Source of the DNA: Eutreptiella sp. 'Long Island Sound 2002'
Lineage: Eukaryota; Euglenozoa; Euglenophyceae; Eutreptiales; Eutreptiaceae
Reading direction: 5' to 3'
NCBI GenBank assembly: GCA_964036045.1
Contig: OZ038388.1
Coordinates: 8,718,223-8,782,222, forward strand
Length of the DNA: 64,000 nucleotides
Of this stretch, positions 1 through 12,800 are shown piece after piece (positions within the stretch are counted from its first letter, which is position 1; every line of letters begins with the position of its first letter). The notes under the pieces are model-generated. The model was not told where the DNA came from, ran no database searches, and was given only the letters and a program-made list of their open reading frames with translations. The position numbers and the translations under genes were made by a program.

Positions 1-859
1 CCACGCCCCGCACTTCCACCCGAAGCACCGCGCTGCTCCGCTGCTCGCCCCCCAGGCCGCTCTGACCGCGGTCGCTGACGCGGATCGCGATCGCCGCGTC
101 GCCCTCAAAATTCGGGTGCGGCCGGAATTTCGTGGTGTTCAGCAGCGCCCCGATTTGTGCGGAGGTGCAGTTGCACCGCAGCCCGTCCGGCCCCACGGCC
201 ACGGCCCCGGGGTCTGGCAGTGCCGCCGCGTCCGCCTCCAGCGTCCCGGCGCTGGTCCGCAGCTCCACCTCCAGAACGCACGCGCCGCTGCAGTCCACAT
301 CGGTCACGCCGATGAGCCCCGCAAGCGACAGCTCCGTGTCCTCCGCCATCGTCACGCGGTCGTGAGCCACTGCGATTTCCGGCGCAGTGTTGACCGGCGT
401 GACGGTGATCGCGATGCGCACGGAGGTGTTGCGTGGCACGCCGCCCATTTGCCCGCGGTCGTCGACGCGGAGCTCCAGGACGTCGGGGCCGTTGTAGTGC
501 AGGTCGGGCTCGTACTGCAACGTCCGCACGGCGGCGGTGGCGGCAGCGGTGAGCGCGGTGAAGGTGTAGGAGCGGAACTGGAGGGTGGTGGGTGCGGGGG
601 GCAAGGGACGGGTGTGTGACGTGTTGGTGGTGTTGGGGGTGTGCGATGTGTTGGTGGTGTTGGAGGTGTGTGACGTGTTGGTGGTGTTGGGGGTGTGCTT
701 GGTGGTGTTGGGGGCTTGGGGCTCCGGCGGTGGCACCGGCGGTGGCAGCGTCATCCGGAGCGTCCCGTGCTGCACACGGAGCATGATCTCCACCTCAAAA
801 TCTTCGAAAACGAGAGTGTCTGCGTCGCTGATTCCCGTAATATGGAGCTCTGTCAGCAT
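1..859 (-). CDS. Exon 25 (continues past the window edge): repeats 11-12
   Basis: The acceptor is ATTTGCAG|ATGCTGAC; it continues TVREDE with MLTELHITGISDADTL. It then has VQHGTLRM, an Asn/Thr-rich insert coded by a 27-bp minisatellite (611-712), LQYEPDLHYNGPDVLELRV, DDRGQMGG and VTPVNTAPEI. Repeat 12 follows with VTMAEDTELSLAGLIG, FRPHPNFEGDAAIAIRV and SDRGQSGLGG. The frame is open through base 1, so at least one more exon or repeat lies outside. Confidence 0.93.
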   Translation of the reverse strand, partial: MLTELHITGISDADTLVFEDFEVEIMLRVQHGTLRMTLPPPVPPPEPQAPNTTKHTPNTTNTSHTSNTTNTSHTPNTTNTSHTRPLPPAPTTLQFRSYTFTALTAAATAAVRTLQYEPDLHYNGPDVLELRVDDRGQMGGVPRNTSVRIAITVTPVNTAPEIAVAHDRVTMAEDTELSLAGLIGVTDVDCSGACVLEVELRTSAGTLEADAAALPDPGAVAVGPDGLRCNCTSAQIGALLNTTKFRPHPNFEGDAAIAIRVSDRGQSGLGGEQRSSAVLRVEVRGV

Positions 860-3800
860 CTGCAAATGGTAATGACAGCGGCACCCCTGGTCGACATCAA
901 CAGGCGCGTGGTAATGTGGGGGTAGCACCAACAAGGCCCTGGTAGTGGGGCTTATTGGCCCTCCACAGCGCCGTTGTGGGCTTGTTTGCATTACAGCGGG
1001 CAGAGTTGGTTGGCCTATCGCCGCCCCTGTGCGTCAATTCAGACCCTACTCCCATCCAACTTTTCTCTTCTACAGGGACCCCCTCACCAATGATGGGGGT
1101 CCCGGGTGCTACCTCCAAGTTTCCCAGATCGGCCGCCCCCATAGCGTGCAGTTGTGTGGGTTGCAGTGGTACTGGCAGAGGCATGGGCGGCGGTGTTGCA
1201 GTGGCAGTGAGCCCGCCGCAATACGGCATTGGTGTCGCGAGTGGTCCAGGCAGCGGCAGTGCGCGGTGGCAGCAGTAGCGGGAGCGGCACCAGCCGAGCA
1301 GTCGAAGTGGATAGTGGCGGTGGCAAGCGGCATTGGCACTGGCACTGGGGCGTGCGCGGGGCTGCGCGGTTGCCATGGCAGTCGCACACAGACCTCGTCC
1401 TCCCGCACCGTCAGGCTGCTGGTCAAGTAAGTCACCACCGGAGGGTCGTTCACCCCGGCAACAAAGATCTCCACCGTCTTCCGCACCCCCGGGGCCGTCG
1501 TGCCGTGGAGCTCCGGGTCACGCACGGTGATGGTCAGCGCGTCACGCCCACTGTACTCCGCGTCGGGAACGTACGTGAGGTTCCCGCTGAGCAGGTGCAG
1601 CACGTGGGAGATGGCCCCGTGGAACTGCAGCGTCCGATTCCCAGGGGGCGCGGGCGTGCCATCCGGCAGCAGCACGGACTCGAACACCAGGACTCCGTGG
1701 ACGACTGAGAGCTGCAGCGTGATGCTGATGTCGCCGTCGGGGTCACCGATGGTGAAGACCCCCGCCAAAGATGCTGATGTGTCCTCCGTGAGGGTGAGCG
1801 AAGGCCGGAGGACGGGAATGTACGGCAGATCATTCACGGGGACGATCACGATCGGCACCTGTGGTCACGAGGGCACGGGCATTGCGTTCAACCGTACCCC
1901 CTTGCTCAATGAAAACGTTGGGCTCAGTGAAGGAGGGCAGGTGTACCAGATGGGGTGATCCAGTGGACCGTGGCCAAAAATGTTGCAGCCACGCAGGGCT
2001 GTCCTTAAAGAAAACTAAAACAAAAAAGAGGGGTTGTAACGCCAACAGAAACGAACGTTCAATGGGACGCTCTCCGCTTCATGATCAAGACAGGGGCAGA
2101 ACCACAAAAACATTATTGAACAATGTATGGCGGTTGACGGTGGTTGACGGTTGGCGGTTGGCGGTTGGCGGTTGGTTGCGGTTGGCAGTTGGCGGTTAGG
2201 AGTTGGTGGCGGTTGGCGGTTGGCAGTTGGTGGTCCTTGGGGTTGTCCTTGAGGGCTGTCCGTAAAAAAAGAGGGAAATTGATTCTTAAGAGCAGCCCTG
2301 CAGCCACGTCAGTCGACGACATGAACAACAGCCACCACCACGGCGACCACCACCACGGCAGACCAAGTGCACAGCCGCGCCCCCCTTGGCAGAATGCAAG
2401 CACGGCAAGGACCTTGGCAGATGCTACGCGGTTGCTCCCACCTCACAGACTGCAAGCACAGCTTCGCCTTTGGCAGAAGCGCAGCGGACACCCCCGCACA
2501 CCACATGCACCGCTGGTGGAACCTTGGTAGACCACAAATGCAACTCCCACCGTGGCAAACCGATTGCCTTGGCAGACTACGAAAACAGCTGCAGAGGGGG
2601 GGGGGGGGGGGTTACGGGGATTACTTCGCTAGGGTAAATTTCGGGGGTGGGACTTCGCCCCCCTTGGGAATCCCCAAGCTCCAACACCTGCACTCAGGGC
2701 GGTCCTTAATGGGAAAAAAAAATTGTTCCAAAACATTGTTTTTTCAAAAGAGCCCGCGGACAACATGTCTTCACCCAGGTGTTCCCAACTGTTCAACCAT
2801 GAGTCCCGAGCCAAAAATTTGTGCAAGCACACAACCATATGATCCTAGCCCCACATGTGTTCAATGATAGCATCCGAACCCTACCTCACACCCTGCATAA
2901 TTCAACATGAATGAGCAATGTTGTTTTCCATCAAATGCAGTGACACAGCGTTCGACCACCCGAGTGTTCCATCGCCGGTGGCACAGCTCATAACAAACTC
3001 TCTACATCTGGTACAACCTCTGGAAGTGCACCCTGACACGCTCCATAAGCTCACCCTTCCCCCCCGTTGACACTCAAACCATGCTTCCTACAAATGGCCT
3101 TAAACTCAACCGAATCCAGTCATGCAATTTGCCCCTCTCCATTGCCTTCAACACCGCCTCATCCACATCATACGCGACCACGAACTGCGCGGCAGGGTCA
3201 TAAGAGGTAGAGGGGACGGCTAGTGGGTTACGAAGGTCAGAAGAGGAGCTACTGGCGACTTCACCCGGCTGCTCCAAATCCTCGACGTCACTATCTTCGT
3301 CCTCACCCTCCAACCCAACCCCATACACATCGCCAATATCGGCGTGACGTGTTGCCCTCTTTGGGACAACCCACAAATCTTGAATGTTCAAATGAACCTC
3401 TGCTTGAGGATCGTCTTCGAAAGAAACTTGCAAATCCTTGAAAGCGGCAAACCCAAGCAAACCACCATCTTCCACCTCAACCGCATGCCCTTGCTTCCGC
3501 TTCCGCGGGCGGAAAGGGGTCTTCCGGAGCTCATCAAACACCTCAAACGGCCCCCAATCCTCTGGTGCATCCCCATTGCACCTTACCCACGGCGTCTCAC
3601 ACATGCGCTCGGTGGTTTGGCCAAAGTTAGTAGCCGTCACGTAGCTGAACACTCTCTCACACAAACATGAGCTTGCCTCAACCCAATCCTCTACTTAGCA
3701 CTACCAGCCCACTGAGTTCCATTGAAGCGTATTTGGACATCTTCAATCAAACTACTGAAGGGGCCACACAACAAAGCGTGGATTGTGAGTCCCTAACCCC

Positions 3801-6800
3801 AACTCAAGGGGCCACGCAACAAAGTGTGGATTGTGAGTCCCTAACCCCAACTCAAGGGGCCACGCAACAAAGCGTGGATTGTGAGTCCCTAACCCCAACT
3901 CGAGGGGCCACGCAACAAAGCGTGGATTGTGAGTCCCTAACCCCAACTCGAGGGGCCACGCAACAAAGCGTGGATTGTGAGTCCCTAACCCCAACTCAAG
4001 GGGCCACGCAACAAAGCGTGGATTGTGAGTCCCTAACCCCAACTCAAGGGGCCACGCAACAAAGCGTGGATTGTGAGTCCCTAACCCCAACTCAAGGGGC
4101 CACGCAACAAAGCGTGGATTGTGAGTCCCTAACCCCAACTCGAGGGGCCACACAAAAAGCGTGGATTGTGAGTCCCTAACCCCAACTCAAGGGGCCACAC
4201 AACAAAGCGTGGATTGGATCCCGAACGCCATGCACGGGGACAAAATCAGAAGTGGCTGCCTCACCCATGCCTTCTCGGGGGCCCAAAAGAGGGCGGAATT
4301 GCTACGCAACCCCTGCTTTCTCGGGGATCCCCCAAAAGGGGGGATAGACATGGCCCACGTTGGGCCAATGCAAAAAGGCCTATGGGGGCGGTCCTTAAGG
4401 GCGGTCCTTAATAAAAAAAATCTCGTCCCTTAAGGACCGCCCTGCCTGCACTACACTGCCAAAACCCCTAAATTTCGCCACCTTCCTTGAATACGAAGAT
4501 TTCCCACGAAATTATCCCCCCACGAAGTCCCCCCTCCCCTTGTACCAACTTGGAGCACCATACACCTTCTTCCGCCTTGGTACAGAGGACCCCACAGAAC
4601 CTTCCACGTTAGCCCACTACAAGCACAGCTCCCGTCCTAGCACCCACCTGGCTGCTTCCAATGTGGCAGACTACAGGCACAACCACCACCCAACGGCGCC
4701 CCAACGGGAGTGCGATGCGCCCCGAAATGGCGAGCCACGCGAGCCCTTTTGAACCCGGGTGGGGGTCACAGAAAGAGGTTCACAGCCGCCCAAGCCCCGC
4801 TCTGTAAATGAACTGAGCACTTGTGGAGATAGCGGGCTTGCACATGTACCATGCAAGAGAGACACGGTACCTGTCTGCTGATGGTAGCGTCACTGCTGGC
4901 GGTGTCACTGATTAGAATAGACAGAGCATCCCCTCCACTGAAATGGGCTGCAGGCTTATATTGCAAGCAGGACAAGGCTTGGGTGAGCTCATCTGCTCGG
5001 AAGCGTAGGCGAGGGCCCTGCGTCACAACATTTGGAGGCTCCAAGTGGACAGGTTCGGCCAGCAGCTCCAGGCAGCTCCGGGCCAGGGTGAGGTTTCCAT
5101 GGCTCACGCTGAGGGTGACGTCCAACGCCAGATCTTTGTCTGTGTTGAGAAGACATGCAGACAGGAATTGGTGGTTCGACTGCTTCAGCGCTGTTGCCTT
5201 GACAATGAGGCCCGAATTCCTCAACAATGTGTTGTGTCAAGCAACTGGGGGCCCACTATCGCAGTAGCATCAGACATTAATCAACGGCGCGGAGCGAGTG
5301 TGAGGCAGAGTGATTCGAGCGGGCTCAAAACCCGCGCGTTTGCACGCAGCATAGCCCCGGGCGTCCAGGATGGGGGAAGTGTCACACGAGTGTTGACAAA
5401 GGTCACGCGAGTCACTCACATGACACTCAAAAAAAATTACATTATATATATATTTATATTTATATTTATATGTATATTTACACTCGCGAGACACTTCACT
5501 CGTCCAGGATGGACTCAGGGGGAGTGTTTGCCCTGCACGCTCCCTCTCAGGTCTTGTCCCGCACCCATGTCCTGACCAGCCCCAAACCGAGACAGTGGAG
5601 AGTAATGATGGCAGAGCAGTGCGAGGAATGGAGATGAGAGGCGGGCGCTTGTGCCTCTTCGATGCCCACGAATGAGCACTGCAACGGACCTGGCAATATA
5701 CACGAGGAGTCCCCCACGCGGCCGTCGGGGTCGTACACGCTCAGCGTGGTGCCGTTGCCGCCGAACTGCAGGAGTTCATCCTCGAGGATGGTGATGGCCG
5801 CGGGGCTGGTGATGACGGGCAGGTCCGGCAGCGGAGTTATATTGATGGTTGTGTTCTGCGGGGGGATGGGACGGACATGTGCGCGCACCCGGGGCCAGGA
5901 GGCAGTGCATGAGGCGGCCCCGGGCATGCCCAGTGGCAGTCCAGGACCTGACGCGGGCAGAGGTCTGTGTTCGTGCACGCCCCGTGTGGATTGCTCCACG
6001 TGTGCACAACGCCACAGAGCGCCATTGAAAGGACAGGGACTGAAACCAGTCGGCAGCCCCACGAGAGGCACCAGCCGTCAGTCCTCGCATGTAGGGCGTG
6101 GGGGGGTCCCGTCCCTTTGGTACCCAGCCAGCCAGAAGACCTTGAGGCACCCACCCAGACCCCCCGCTGAAAAACATGTGGGGGGGTCGAACCCCACATA
6201 CCAACTGAGATGACCCCAGGCCCCGAAGTTTGGAAAAGGGGGAACTGCTATTTTTGGAACGTGCGATGAGGGGATTCAGAAAAATACTCATTTCCCTAGT
6301 TTTTGGTAAAAAAAACGCAACCCTTTTTGACCCCCCAAAAAAAATTTGGGCGCCTTCGGCACCGGAGTTTGTAGTCACTAATCAATGGCCCGGCCCATCG
6401 AGCCCCTGGCCCAGACACCCCCAACCAGGGGGTAAGTTGGGAGGGGGGGGGGGGGGTCCGACATTAATGACCCACCCACCCAAACTGGGACACCCACCCA
6501 GACCCCCGCCTCGAACTTAATTCCTTATAACCGTGGCCTTCCAGCCGTAGGCGCTCGTAGGCCACCGGCAAAAACAGAGGCACAATTACGAACCATTCCA
6601 AAGTGATATGAACTGGCAAGACTGGGGACCGCAGGCACAAAGGGGTGGTAGGAAGGCAGCCTAGACAAGAGGAAGGAAGGAGGGGACCACCCGTGGCTAG
6701 AAACTCATGTGGGGGTCGCGTTTGTGCACAAAAGGGGGGGGGGGGCAAAGAGAGGGAATACGCCTGTGCCACATTCGTGAGCTGTCACGTGACAACAAGG

Positions 6801-9800
6801 CGCCAAAAGGTCTGCTCAACAAAGGCAACTTTTTGGTTTGACCGATAAAGCCGACGAGGCCTCCCTTTGGCGGTGGTGAAGGGAAGTCAACGAAATATCG
6901 CTGAATTCCGTTGAGAAGTTCAAAGAACTCTTGGAGCGTGGCTGAGTGCCTGAGAATCGCCCCGTGCACCGCAACTGCCATGCACACACCACTGCTGCTC
7001 GCTTCGGTCCACCCACGCCAGTGTGGCCCTGATCATCCACCATCACTGACAGAGTGGCTTTTCCACAGAAGTTGGGCTGCGGCGTGACGTAGACCACCCC
7101 CAGGGCCCACTCGATGGCGGTCTGCGATCCGGTGAATGATACAAAGGCATCGTTCTGCCCGGTGCCCTCTATGAAGGTGATGTCGTCCTCGAGAACGTCC
7201 TCCAGGCGCAGAGTTCCATGGTGCATGTGCAACTCCACGAGAAGGGGGAACTGAAACAGAAGCAACGGCCGAAACCAGGGCTCGGGGGACCGGGGCTCAG
7301 GGGGGAGGGGGGCACGAAAACAAGTGGCAATTGCAACACACAAGCGGAAAAGCGAGGAGCAGGCGCAGAGACAGAGAGATCAAGCTGAGACATAGACATA
7401 GCGCATGGTGAGACCATACAGGGATTTGCATACCGGGACTGCACAGGGAGATGGCACAGGGTGAAAGCAGTCAAGGCCTGCATGTCGGGACAGCACACAT
7501 GGACAGCATACAGGGACTGCGTAGGGACTGCACATGATGACAGCACACGGGCACAGCACACAGAGGCAGCACACGGGGACTCTAATCTTGGTGCAGCACA
7601 CAGGGACACATCAAGACTGCACACGAGGAAGACAGCACACCTCCCCTGCATCTTCATCGCTAACAAAAATGGAGACCACAACCAGCTCCGAGTCTTCGGG
7701 GATAGTTCTAGTGATTCCGGTGACTTCGATCTCCGGGGGACGATTTACAGCTGCAGAACACAAGAGCCAGGTGAGATACAGCCGGGGACGCGGGCTTCAC
7801 TTAATCATACTTAGGAGAAGGGCGAGGGTGAGCAATGATGCAGACAATAAAGCTCAGTGGGAGGACAAGGGGAAAGGGAAAGAGGACCGGGAGGATGTGG
7901 GGGTCGTGGTGAAATAACGTTGGAAACTTGCTGAACAAGCAGGGGGGGGGGATTATGCGATGCAACGGAAAATCAAAATATGCAAAAATATGCGAAAAAT
8001 ATACAATAAATGCGAAAAATATGCCACAAAATATGCGATCATTTTTTGCTGCCATAAGCTGAACGAAGCGACACCATGGGGGTTCCAAGCCTTCTTCGAA
8101 AATCTGTAAAGGCAAAAAGACCGCAGCTTTCGTCACGGCACGCAATGGCATCTCCCCGAAGGCATGTGAATGTGCTGCAGTGCAACGTATGCTGTCAAGG
8201 CCAGGGGTTTTGGAAGTGGTCCCATGTGCGTTCATCAAACAGCCAAGGGCAGGCACCAAAAATGTGTCCCAGGCCATCAAATTGCTGCCGGCTGCAGAAG
8301 TTGTGACCTCGAACCACTGGAGCGCAACAAAAATGTGTCCTTGACCATCAGATTGCTGCCATGGTGACCATGGTGTTGTTGCTGGCTACATTAGTTGTCA
8401 CCCTGAGATTGAATGGATGGAACACAGCTGTGTGGCTCACTCAATTTAACCTCAGCCCCCAAACAAGCAGTAGCATACACAGTGCAATTAACAAAGAGCC
8501 AACGAGCCAAAATATGCGAAAAAATATACGAAATTATGCGGAATTATGCGGATCGCATAATTCCCCACCCCCTGTAAACAAGACTGTGGAGGGCAAATGT
8601 ACAGCAGGGGTTGGTTTTGACTGCAACTGACCCGTGGAACACGAATGCCCGGACAATCTAGGGTGCTTTCAATCGTGCGCTCCACTCTAATCAGTTTTTG
8701 CTTGGATCTGTTGCAATCGTCACAGTTCTTGGTACCGGCGCCTCTCTTGGAAAAGACTCTTGTTGTTGGGAGATACTCTTATTGTTATTTAAGTTCGATT
8801 AAGTTCGGTTAAGTTCGATTATGTAAGTTCTCATTGTCAAACAAAAATTAAGGCACAAGCAGCAGCGGCATCAGAGTGGCATTGACACCAACCTCCTCGC
8901 CATGCATGTCGTGCCGGTTTTAGTGGTTGCAATGTGATTCAAACGAATTCAGGGGCACACATAACTTGTGTCACCTGCCCCGTGGCTACTTCGGGCTTGG
9001 GGCGTGCCCGGATTGGGGCACACATGTGGGATCGCAGCTCGTCACTGCACATAGCCCAGCCCTAACGGAAGAAGGGAGACCAGAGCCAGGCCTGGGTTGT
9101 CACCTCTGGAATCACTGGAATCCAGCATCATCACTAGTCTTGAAAATGGGGGGCACCCAGGTGCAGTCCTTGACCCCGACAGCCCCCTAAACATTTTGGC
9201 CCCTTGAAGGGGGGGGGGGGGGGGCTGGGACCACACCAACCGCTACCTGGTGCCGGGGCTGAGCTTCGAGGGCGGGATCTTCAATGAGCAACAAACGACA
9301 TTTGTCCCCGTTTGTCTTGACCCCATGGCGGGGAAAGATCGATGTGGCCACAAAATCAGAAGTGGCTACACAAATCCTGCCTTCTTGGGGGCCCAGGGAA
9401 AATGCCGAGAAAAAACTGAGCATTTTGAGTATCAACACATGGGTGACCGGTTCTCCCAGCCCCTTTAAATGGGGCACCAACACTTTCCGGCGCCTGTGGC
9501 GCCAGCCAATTTCTCCATATTGGCTTGTGCGTTGGTCGGGACCTCCATTTTGGGCACCCAGGAGGGGGGGGGGTGGTCAGGGCCTGCACCTGGGCGCCCC
9601 CTGTGGTCTTGAACATGCATGGGCCACTTCACAACCAAGTGCTGCTGTGAATTGCCCCGCGGGCTATTGAGTGTTCCTGAACGCTGGTCCAGCACAGAAA
9701 GTGCAGTCCATCCGAACCTCCCATTGGACGCACAAACTGTCGGGCGTAGGCCTCCGGCACATTGTTGCCTTTGCTGTCCCCTACAGTTGGCTTGACGTTC

Positions 9801-12800
9801 CGTCCTCGGCCTCGCGCAAACAGCTTCTCTGGGACAGTGTCCCTGAGTCGAGGGAGAAGACGGTACTTCTGGTGTACACAACACTTCACAACGCCTGTAA
9901 GTGCACACGCATTCCCAGCCCCCCCCTCTCCCCCCCCCAACACACAGGTGTGCGGGTCCCCCCGAGCGGGCCTACCCACCACCAGGGCAAAGAAAAAGAG
10001 AGAAGAAGAAGAAGTGTTCCTGTACCCAGGTTTCCCAAAAATGCCCACAGGCACACCATGTGTTGGCGGTTGGCGGTTGGCGGTTGGCGATTGGCGATTG
10101 GCGGTTGATGGCGGTTGGTGGCGGTTGATGGTGGTTGGCAGCAGTTGGTGGTTGGGGATTGGTGGTTGATGGCGGTTAGCAGTGGTTGGCGGTTGGCGGT
10201 TGGTCGCCGCTGGCGGTTGGCGGCAGTTGGCGGTTGGCGGTTGGTGGCGGTTGGCGGTTGGTGGCGGTTGGTGGTCGGCGGTTGATGGTCCCTTGGGGCG
10301 GTCCTTAACAAAAAAAAAAATCTCGGTGCCAAAGGACCGCCCTGCTTACCACCGTTGGTTGGTTCCAACGACAGTCAGTCCACTGTCGGCTCGCGAGGTG
10401 CGGCATGCTCGACAGTCAGTCGTGTTGCCCTCAGCAGAGCCCGTTGTTGCTCATTGGCAGCCCCGGCAGGGCCTGCGGCATCTACCAGCAGAAGGCTGGC
10501 CTAACATTCAATTGGGCAGTAACCACCAGCGTTTGGGCAGTTCGACAACGACGGGTAGCCGGCAACTGCCTGCAACCGCTGGTCCAGGGCTTGTGTGATT
10601 CCTCAAGACTTTGACTTGGAACTTTGAGCTTTATCACCAAAGCCCTTTGGACGCAGTACGGCAGTACGGCGGCTAGTCATCAGAAAATCGCCAACCGACA
10701 CACGCCGCCCTTCATACCTCCTCCCTGATTATCTGCACCCAAACCCTCAGGGCCTGCGTTGGCCCTTCAGCGTTCATTGTGCCGGCCCACCCAATCAATG
10801 AAAGAGCAGGGCACATACGCAGAACTGCGACGGTGAAAGTGGCCATGGCAACGCCAACGGGCTCCGTCCCAGGGCCCCCCTCATCTTCCACCCTAAGGAA
10901 ATGCAAATGTGGCGGATCAAGGCAGCCTACGAAGGGCACTAGATGACAACGGCTGGCCTCCATTCCACCTCAAATCCCATAAGTTTTCGATCAGCAGCAG
11001 CCCAACCCATGAACGCCAACAGTTGCTCGACAAAACAGAGAAAACGGTCACTCCTGAAATGCCGTCCTCGGCTGGGTGGCTGTCGTGCAGTGCCCACGCA
11101 TGCCCATGTTCAATACGCCTTCAGCGCATGCCCATGCCCCATGTGCATACGGCAACGGCACAACACACACATCCTTTGGTCTCCAGAGTCGTTCGAACAG
11201 ATTGGCCTCATAGAGTCACGGCGTAGGCCGCAGCACCGCAAGGAACAGGGCCGGGGCACCGCAAGGAACAGACGCATGGTATGCCGGAGCAGCTAGCAAA
11301 GAGTCACGGTATGGTGGGGCACGGCTAGAGCTCTTAGATGGTGCTGAGCAAGTTGAACTGCAGTGAGTTGAGCAGTTGTGAGCATCCGAACAATTCGCAC
11401 ATCGAAAAAAAATTATCGCTTTTGGATGTTCAAAATGTGCGGTTTCGGGCGGGATCCAGCACGGGACGCGGCACGGACCTGGTACAAATGAGTTGCGGAT
11501 TTGCTGCACCAAGTTACTGAGTCGTCACGGATGAATTTCGGACTTGTTACGCACGAGTTACAGAATTGTTACGGATGAGTTACGGACTTGACACGGATGC
11601 GGTACCGACTTGTTACGGACGAGTTACGGACTTGTGACTGACGAGTTACGGACTTGTTACGCATGAGTTACCGACTTGTGACGAACGAGTTACAGATGTG
11701 TTATGGATTTGTTACGGATGCGCTAAGCACTTGCTACGGACAAGTTAAGGACTTGTTACGGATGACTTATGAACTTGTTGCGGACAATTTCCGATTTGTT
11801 ACGGATGAGTTCCGCACTTGTGACGGACGAGTTCTGGATTTGTTACGGATGAGTAATGGACTTGCTACGGACAAGTCACAGAGTTAGTACGGACGAGTTA
11901 TGGACTTGTTACGGATGGGATCCGGATTTGTTGCGGGCGAGTTGCCGATTTGTTGTGGACGAATCAGCGACTTATTATGGACAAGTCACGGACGTGTTGC
12001 GGACGAGTTACGGACTTGTGACAGATGAGTGACGGACTTGTGTACGGATGAAGTGGACTTGTTACGGACATGTTACGAACAGATTATGGACTTGCTACGG
12101 AGGAGTTACGGACTTGCTACGGATGAGGTACGGACTAGTTACGGTTCAGTTACGGCCTTGTTGCGGATTGTTCCGTAACTCGTGCGTAACAACTTCGTAC
12201 CTCGTCTGCAAAGAGTCCGTACCTCTTCCGTGACAAGTGTGCAAGTCGTCCGTAATAAGTCGGTCACTGGTGGTGAGCAAGTCCGTAACTCGTCTGGAAC
12301 TGGTCCATAACAAGTCCGTAACAAGTCCGTAACAAGTCCGTAACAACTCCGTACGTCGTCTGCAACTCTTCCGTAACGATTGCGTTGCTCATCCGTAACA
12401 TATCCGTAACAAGTGGGTACCACTGTTGCATAACAAGTCTGCAAGTCGTCCATAACAAGTTGGGAATAATCCGTAACTCGATTGTGACTCGTCGGTAACT
12501 GTCCGGAAGAAGTCCGTAACAAATCCGTAATAAGTCGGTCACTGGTGCATAACAATTCCCTAAGGCGTCTGTAACAGATCCTTGTCTGGTCCAGATGTCT
12601 GTGCTCGAACGTCACGCTGTAATGTCACGTAGCACCACTCTTCGGCTTGCACTCCATGCTGTCAGTCCGTACCATCCAGTGAGAGTGATAGCGGCAGCGG
12701 GAGAGAGGGTGACAGCAGGGGCAGTAACAGTGGCAGTACCAGCAATGACAGTCAGTGACAGTAACAGCGCAACAAAATGGACACTATGAACGCCCCAATA

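Larger units (their letters stand above)
2695..4444. mobile_element. hAT-like element B (1,750 bp) carrying an ORF and a 48-bp repeat array
   Basis: The left end is CAGGGCGGTCCTTAA; the right end is its inverse, TTAAGGACCGCCCTG. Both flanks carry the 8-bp duplication CCTGCACT (2687-2694 and 4445-4452). Inside are a minus-strand ORF of 196 codons (3074-3664) and a ten-copy 48-bp tandem array (3760-4217). It is too short for a complete hAT transposase, so probably mobilised in trans. A second, internal copy of the GGGCGGTCCTTAA end lies at 4387-4411. Confidence 0.85.

Noticed and set aside
116-619. Plus-strand ORFs at 116-619 and 585-872
   Set aside because: Antisense shadows of exon 25, whose minus-strand translation matches the cadherin-like repeat.
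3667-4179. Plus-strand ORF of GATQQSVDCESLTPTQ repeats
   Set aside because: A 48-bp tandem repeat inside a transposon that is open on both strands; no unique flanking protein.
3760-4217. CRISPR-like array
   Set aside because: Units are contiguous 48-bp tandem repeats without unique spacers, in a eukaryotic transposon.
2593-4553. Possible outer inverted ends around hAT-like element B (ACTTCG...CGAAGT with G/C runs)
   Set aside because: Similarity between 2625-2665 and 4480-4545 is patchy and no target duplication was found.
5270-5340. tRNA-like segment (GCGGGCTCAAAACCCGC next to GATTCGAGC)
   Set aside because: No acceptor stem or cloverleaf could be drawn; treated as an intron palindrome.
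11654-12615. ORFs with LVTDLLRTCYG repeats on both strands
   Set aside because: The 11-bp unit gives an 11-residue period in every frame and the array is palindromic, so openness carries no coding signal.
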